Of a DNA stretch of 7,620 nt, positions 5,253-7,620 are shown one piece after another. The position numbers were made by a program, and so were the translations under genes. The first letter of the stretch is position 1; the number at the start of each line of letters is the position of its first letter. The stretch comes from Bacteroidaceae bacterium. Its GTDB lineage: Bacteria > Bacteroidota > Bacteroidia > Bacteroidales > Bacteroidaceae. The notes beneath the pieces were generated by a model, which searched no databases, was not told the DNA's origin, and saw only the letters and a program-made list of their open reading frames with translations. The stretch is from NCBI GenBank assembly GCA_017961965.1, contig JAGCWG010000033.1, forward strand, positions 1-7,620, read 5' to 3'.

Positions 5253-6377
5253 TTGGATATATTCATCGAGCTACTACAGGTAGCACTTGGAAATAGGAAA
5301 TGTCTGTCAAGGCTACTCTCTGATCAGGAATGGAATGACATTATGGTTACTGGAAACAAGCAGACCATAACAGGTGTGCTCTTTGACGGTATAGAGAAAC
5401 TGCCTATAGAGCAACGCCCTGAGCGCACCACCCTTCTCAAGTGGTACGCCAACGTGGAACGCATAGAAAAGCGTAACGACCAAATGGATTACTATACACG
5501 TAACGTGATGATGCGTTTCATGATGGACGGATTTAATGCACTTATCCTAAAGGGACAAGGTAATGCAAGAATGTACCCTAACCCTTACCGCCGGCAGAGC
5601 GGAGACATTGATATCTGGCTTATCGTTGACGGTAAGACTCCAAGAGAAGGTAGGGATGACGTTGTAAGATATGTTCTCGGTTACTTTCCACATGCACAAG
5701 TACTCTACCACCATACGGTATTCTTTGCGCTTGCAAAGATAGGTATTGACATAGAGCCTCACTATATGCCTTCATGGCTTAACAACCCTTTCAAGAATGC
5801 ACGTCTGCAACGATGGTTTGAGGAACAGGTACCCATACAGTTCGGAAAAGACAGGAACGTCATTACACTCCCGAAGAACTATGGAGACATATATGTTCCT
5901 ACAAGAGAGTTCAACGTAGCTTTCCAGCTCCTTCATATATACCGCCACCTCTATAGTGACGGAATAGGACTTCGCCAGATTATCGACTATTACTATCTTC
6001 TCATGCAGGAAGAGCACACTAAGATGCCTGACATCCTCAAGGAGCTTGATTTGGAAGACTTCGCTGCAGCTCTGATGTATGTGCTCAAGAAGATGTGTGG
6101 AATGAATGATAAATACATGCTTTGTCCACCACATGAAAAGCATGGAGAGTTCCTTCTCAACGAGATAATGATGGCTGGCAACTTCGGATTGTACGATGAG
6201 CGCAATCCTTTCAATACAAAGGAGAGTATGCTTCACCGTTTCTACCGCAGGCAGAAGCGTAACCTCAACTTCATCCACTTCTACCCAAGTGAAATAATCT
6301 GGGGACTATACTTCACCATCTGGCAACGCCTATGGAGGCTAAAGAAAGGATACACCACCCTTTTCAGCAAGAAATGA
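5253..6377 (+). CDS. Uncharacterised nucleotidyltransferase-family protein (NTP_transf_5-like), TTG start
   Basis: The protein has 374 residues, with no signal peptide or clear membrane segment. The diagnostic block at 98-123 reads LILKGQG, a short Tyr/Pro/Arg-rich stretch, then SGDIDIWLI. It resembles the nucleotidyltransferase fold of the NTP_transf_5 (PF14907) group, with D118 and D120 as probable metal ligands and D166 or E168 in IDIEPHY as the likely third acid. A second conserved-looking block is HIYRHLYSDGIGLRQIIDYYYLL (about 228-250). The C-terminus is basic and aromatic (330-374). The transferred nucleotide and acceptor are unknown. It is much larger than the small MNT antitoxins and no HEPN partner is adjacent, so a toxin-antitoxin role is not supported. 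A TTG start is the only option between the in-frame stop at 5226 and residue 31, the first Met. It lies 51 nt after the flavoprotein gene in an A-rich spacer without a clear promoter. Confidence 0.85.
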   Translation: MDIFIELLQVALGNRKCLSRLLSDQEWNDIMVTGNKQTITGVLFDGIEKLPIEQRPERTTLLKWYANVERIEKRNDQMDYYTRNVMMRFMMDGFNALILKGQGNARMYPNPYRRQSGDIDIWLIVDGKTPREGRDDVVRYVLGYFPHAQVLYHHTVFFALAKIGIDIEPHYMPSWLNNPFKNARLQRWFEEQVPIQFGKDRNVITLPKNYGDIYVPTREFNVAFQLLHIYRHLYSDGIGLRQIIDYYYLLMQEEHTKMPDILKELDLEDFAAALMYVLKKMCGMNDKYMLCPPHEKHGEFLLNEIMMAGNFGLYDERNPFNTKESMLHRFYRRQKRNLNFIHFYPSEIIWGLYFTIWQRLWRLKKGYTTLFSKK

Positions 6378-6400
6378 AGTATTGAATAAAATTTCCCCCA

Positions 6401-6444
6401 AACAACAACAGCGTTTGAAAATCTTTTCAAACGCTGTTGTTGTT
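6401..6444. terminator. Bidirectional intrinsic terminator between convergent genes
   Basis: A perfect 21-nt inverted repeat (6401-6421 against 6424-6444; practically a 20-bp stem with an ATCT tetraloop) lies 24 nt after the nucleotidyltransferase stop and 23 nt before the stop of the convergent outer-membrane gene. The stem core is GCGTTTGAAA. The outer AACAACAACA arms supply an A-rich side and a T/G-rich side in both orientations, and TTGTTGTTAT follows on the plus strand. It most likely ends transcription from both directions. Confidence 0.85.
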
Positions 6445-6466
6445 ATATTGACGACAAAAATTGCTC

Positions 6467-7620
6467 TTAAAAATCGAGTGTTACGCCTACTCCGATAACT
6501 CGGTTTGTACGGTTGAACTTGTCCGTTCCTGGAAGTGCAACTTCACCAAATGATGCATAGCTATCGCTATTGCGCTCATAAGTATTATAGACTGTCTGGA
6601 AATATGCTGCCTCTACGGCTACGCAATCTGTAATCTGACACTTGGCACCAAAGCCAAAAGTGTTGGAGTTGGTGGTGAAGGATATATCCTTCATATATTC
6701 GTCTGTGTTAGGATAGTTTGTTGTCTGCCATCCTGCACTTACCGTCCAACGGTCACAGAAATCAAACTCGGCACCTGCTGTGATTTCCCATGTTCCTCCA
6801 GATAGCTTCTTGTTGACATTATTGACCTTTGTAGCCTGCTTGTCCCAGTAATAATGATAACCAGCATTAAGACGGATGAACTTGACTGGTGTGTACATAG
6901 CTCCTACTGTAAGAATCGAAGGAATATCCTCTGGCACAGTCTCCCCATGCTCGTACGCAGCGAGGGCAGGCACATTCTCTGTATTCACATTCACACTCTC
7001 GTTGTCGAGACGAAGACGTGTCTTAACCTCAAACTTTGCAGCAAGGTTGAGGCATTTGTTCACTTGCCAATCAACTCCTACAATAGGAGTGATGGCAAAA
7101 CCTGTCTGGTTACAGTTAAGTTCTATATCCTGAGTACCGCTAACAAGGGCTGCGCCTGTAGCCTGGAGAGTCGCAAGTTTGACAGCTGCTTCCTCTGGCG
7201 TCATCACTCCTGCCTGAACGGCAGAAGCAATCTGTGTAGAAGTTTGTGCACCAACCTGTGACACAAGGTCTTGAGCAGAATAATAGCTACCAGCATATCC
7301 AAGCTTGATATTCTTAACATATCCGAAGTAGTTGTTTGTAGCGTAGATAAGACGTGCTCCAGCATAAACGCTGAGGTTCTTAGCCAACTTATAGCTTAGA
7401 CCACCTTGGAATCCATACTGGTATGAGCGACCACGCATATATGTATCGAAGTCAGAACCAGTTATTATTTTGTTTCCTCCTATAGCTTTATTTGCGATAT
7501 CTGGAATCATAGCCACCTTTGACTCGAAAGACGGAAGACCGTTGTCATAAGTACATTTACCGCCTCCACCTACAAGTCCGAAGTCGAAACTTACGCTCCA
7601 TTTATCTGCCCAGTTGTAAA
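6467..7620 (-). CDS. OmpP1/FadL/TodX-family outer-membrane beta-barrel protein (5' end beyond window)
   Basis: The reading frame is open to the right edge (first full codon begins at 7618), so the start codon and signal peptide lie outside the window and 383 residues are visible. A GTG at 7516 is internal and not the start. The sequence is built of alternating amphipathic strands typical of outer-membrane barrels, for example KWSVSFDFGLVGGGG, QYGFQGGLSYKLAKNLSVYAG and AITPIVGVDWQVN. It ends VIGVGVTLDF, with the terminal Phe recognised by the BAM machinery. The Gly-rich GLVGGGG segment, followed by a loop and then repeated hairpins, resembles OmpP1/FadL transporters, which take up hydrophobic compounds; the actual ligand is unknown. 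A non-barrel, Ala/Gln/Thr-rich helical stretch of about 50 residues sits at 7127-7279. The gene converges on the nucleotidyltransferase gene across a shared terminator. The barrel call is firm; the FadL assignment is likely. Confidence 0.85.
   Translation of the reverse strand, partial: YNWADKWSVSFDFGLVGGGGKCTYDNGLPSFESKVAMIPDIANKAIGGNKIITGSDFDTYMRGRSYQYGFQGGLSYKLAKNLSVYAGARLIYATNNYFGYVKNIKLGYAGSYYSAQDLVSQVGAQTSTQIASAVQAGVMTPEEAAVKLATLQATGAALVSGTQDIELNCNQTGFAITPIVGVDWQVNKCLNLAAKFEVKTRLRLDNESVNVNTENVPALAAYEHGETVPEDIPSILTVGAMYTPVKFIRLNAGYHYYWDKQATKVNNVNKKLSGGTWEITAGAEFDFCDRWTVSAGWQTTNYPNTDEYMKDISFTTNSNTFGFGAKCQITDCVAVEAAYFQTVYNTYERNSDSYASFGEVALPGTDKFNRTNRVIGVGVTLDF

Noticed and set aside
5772..6278. 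A 168-codon minus-strand open frame inside the nucleotidyltransferase gene
   Set aside because: It is antisense to a protein with a recognisable catalytic motif, and has no promoter or family signature of its own.
5253..6377. Toxin-antitoxin interpretation (MNT/HEPN pair) for the nucleotidyltransferase
   Set aside because: The protein is far larger than MNT antitoxins and the adjacent genes are a flavoprotein and an outer-membrane barrel, with no HEPN protein nearby.
6854..7261. Plus-strand open frames opposite the outer-membrane protein gene
   Set aside because: They are antisense shadows; the minus-strand frame has the amphipathic strand pattern and terminal Phe of a real barrel.
7514..7516. 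GTG as a possible start of the outer-membrane protein
   Set aside because: The frame continues open upstream to the window edge with barrel-like sequence (KWSVSFDFGLVGGGG), so the true start lies outside the window.

Overview
The window looks like a piece of chromosome from a Bacteroidales bacterium, most likely Prevotella or a close relative. Three upstream regions carry the Bacteroidetes primary sigma-factor promoter (TTTG, about 20 nt, TAnnTTTG). Start sites lack Shine-Dalgarno sequences. The protein families (HflX with Bacteroidetes-type insertions, RsgA beginning MKGLVI, OmpP1/FadL barrel) fit the same group. I see no insertion sequence, integrase, CRISPR array or phage gene. This is mostly housekeeping sequence, not an accessory island.

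Left part, minus strand: a transcription unit runs right to left, rsgA (2605-3561) -> secreted TPR protein (1815-2639) -> hflX (130-1713). rsgA and the TPR gene overlap by 35 nt; a 101-nt AT-rich spacer with an 11-bp inverted repeat separates the TPR gene from hflX. Positions 1-129, downstream of hflX, hold no gene that I can see.

Middle: tRNA-Asn(GUU) lies on the minus strand (3769-3842), with its own promoter (3868-3899) and an intrinsic terminator starting almost directly after its 3' end (3735-3767). Between that terminator and the rsgA promoter is a small array of an 11-bp repeat (3673-3716). A divergent plus-strand promoter (3944-3978) then drives an HI0933/YhiN-family flavoprotein (4002-5201). 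A large nucleotidyltransferase-fold protein of uncharacterised function (5253-6377) follows it.

Right part: a perfect bidirectional terminator hairpin (6401-6444) separates the plus-strand pair from a convergent minus-strand OmpP1/FadL-type outer-membrane barrel gene. Its 3' end is at 6467 and it runs off the right edge.

Functionally, RsgA (30S maturation) and HflX (ribosome splitting) act on ribosomes, and the E. coli relative of the flavoprotein is reported to modify 23S rRNA, so a loose translation theme is visible. The TPR protein is predicted to be exported and does not obviously fit that theme. Three genes (rsgA, the flavoprotein and the nucleotidyltransferase) appear to use non-ATG starts. 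I did not find a convincing new system. The most unusual items are the two insertions in HflX, the 11-bp-phased repeats upstream of rsgA, and the orphan nucleotidyltransferase.
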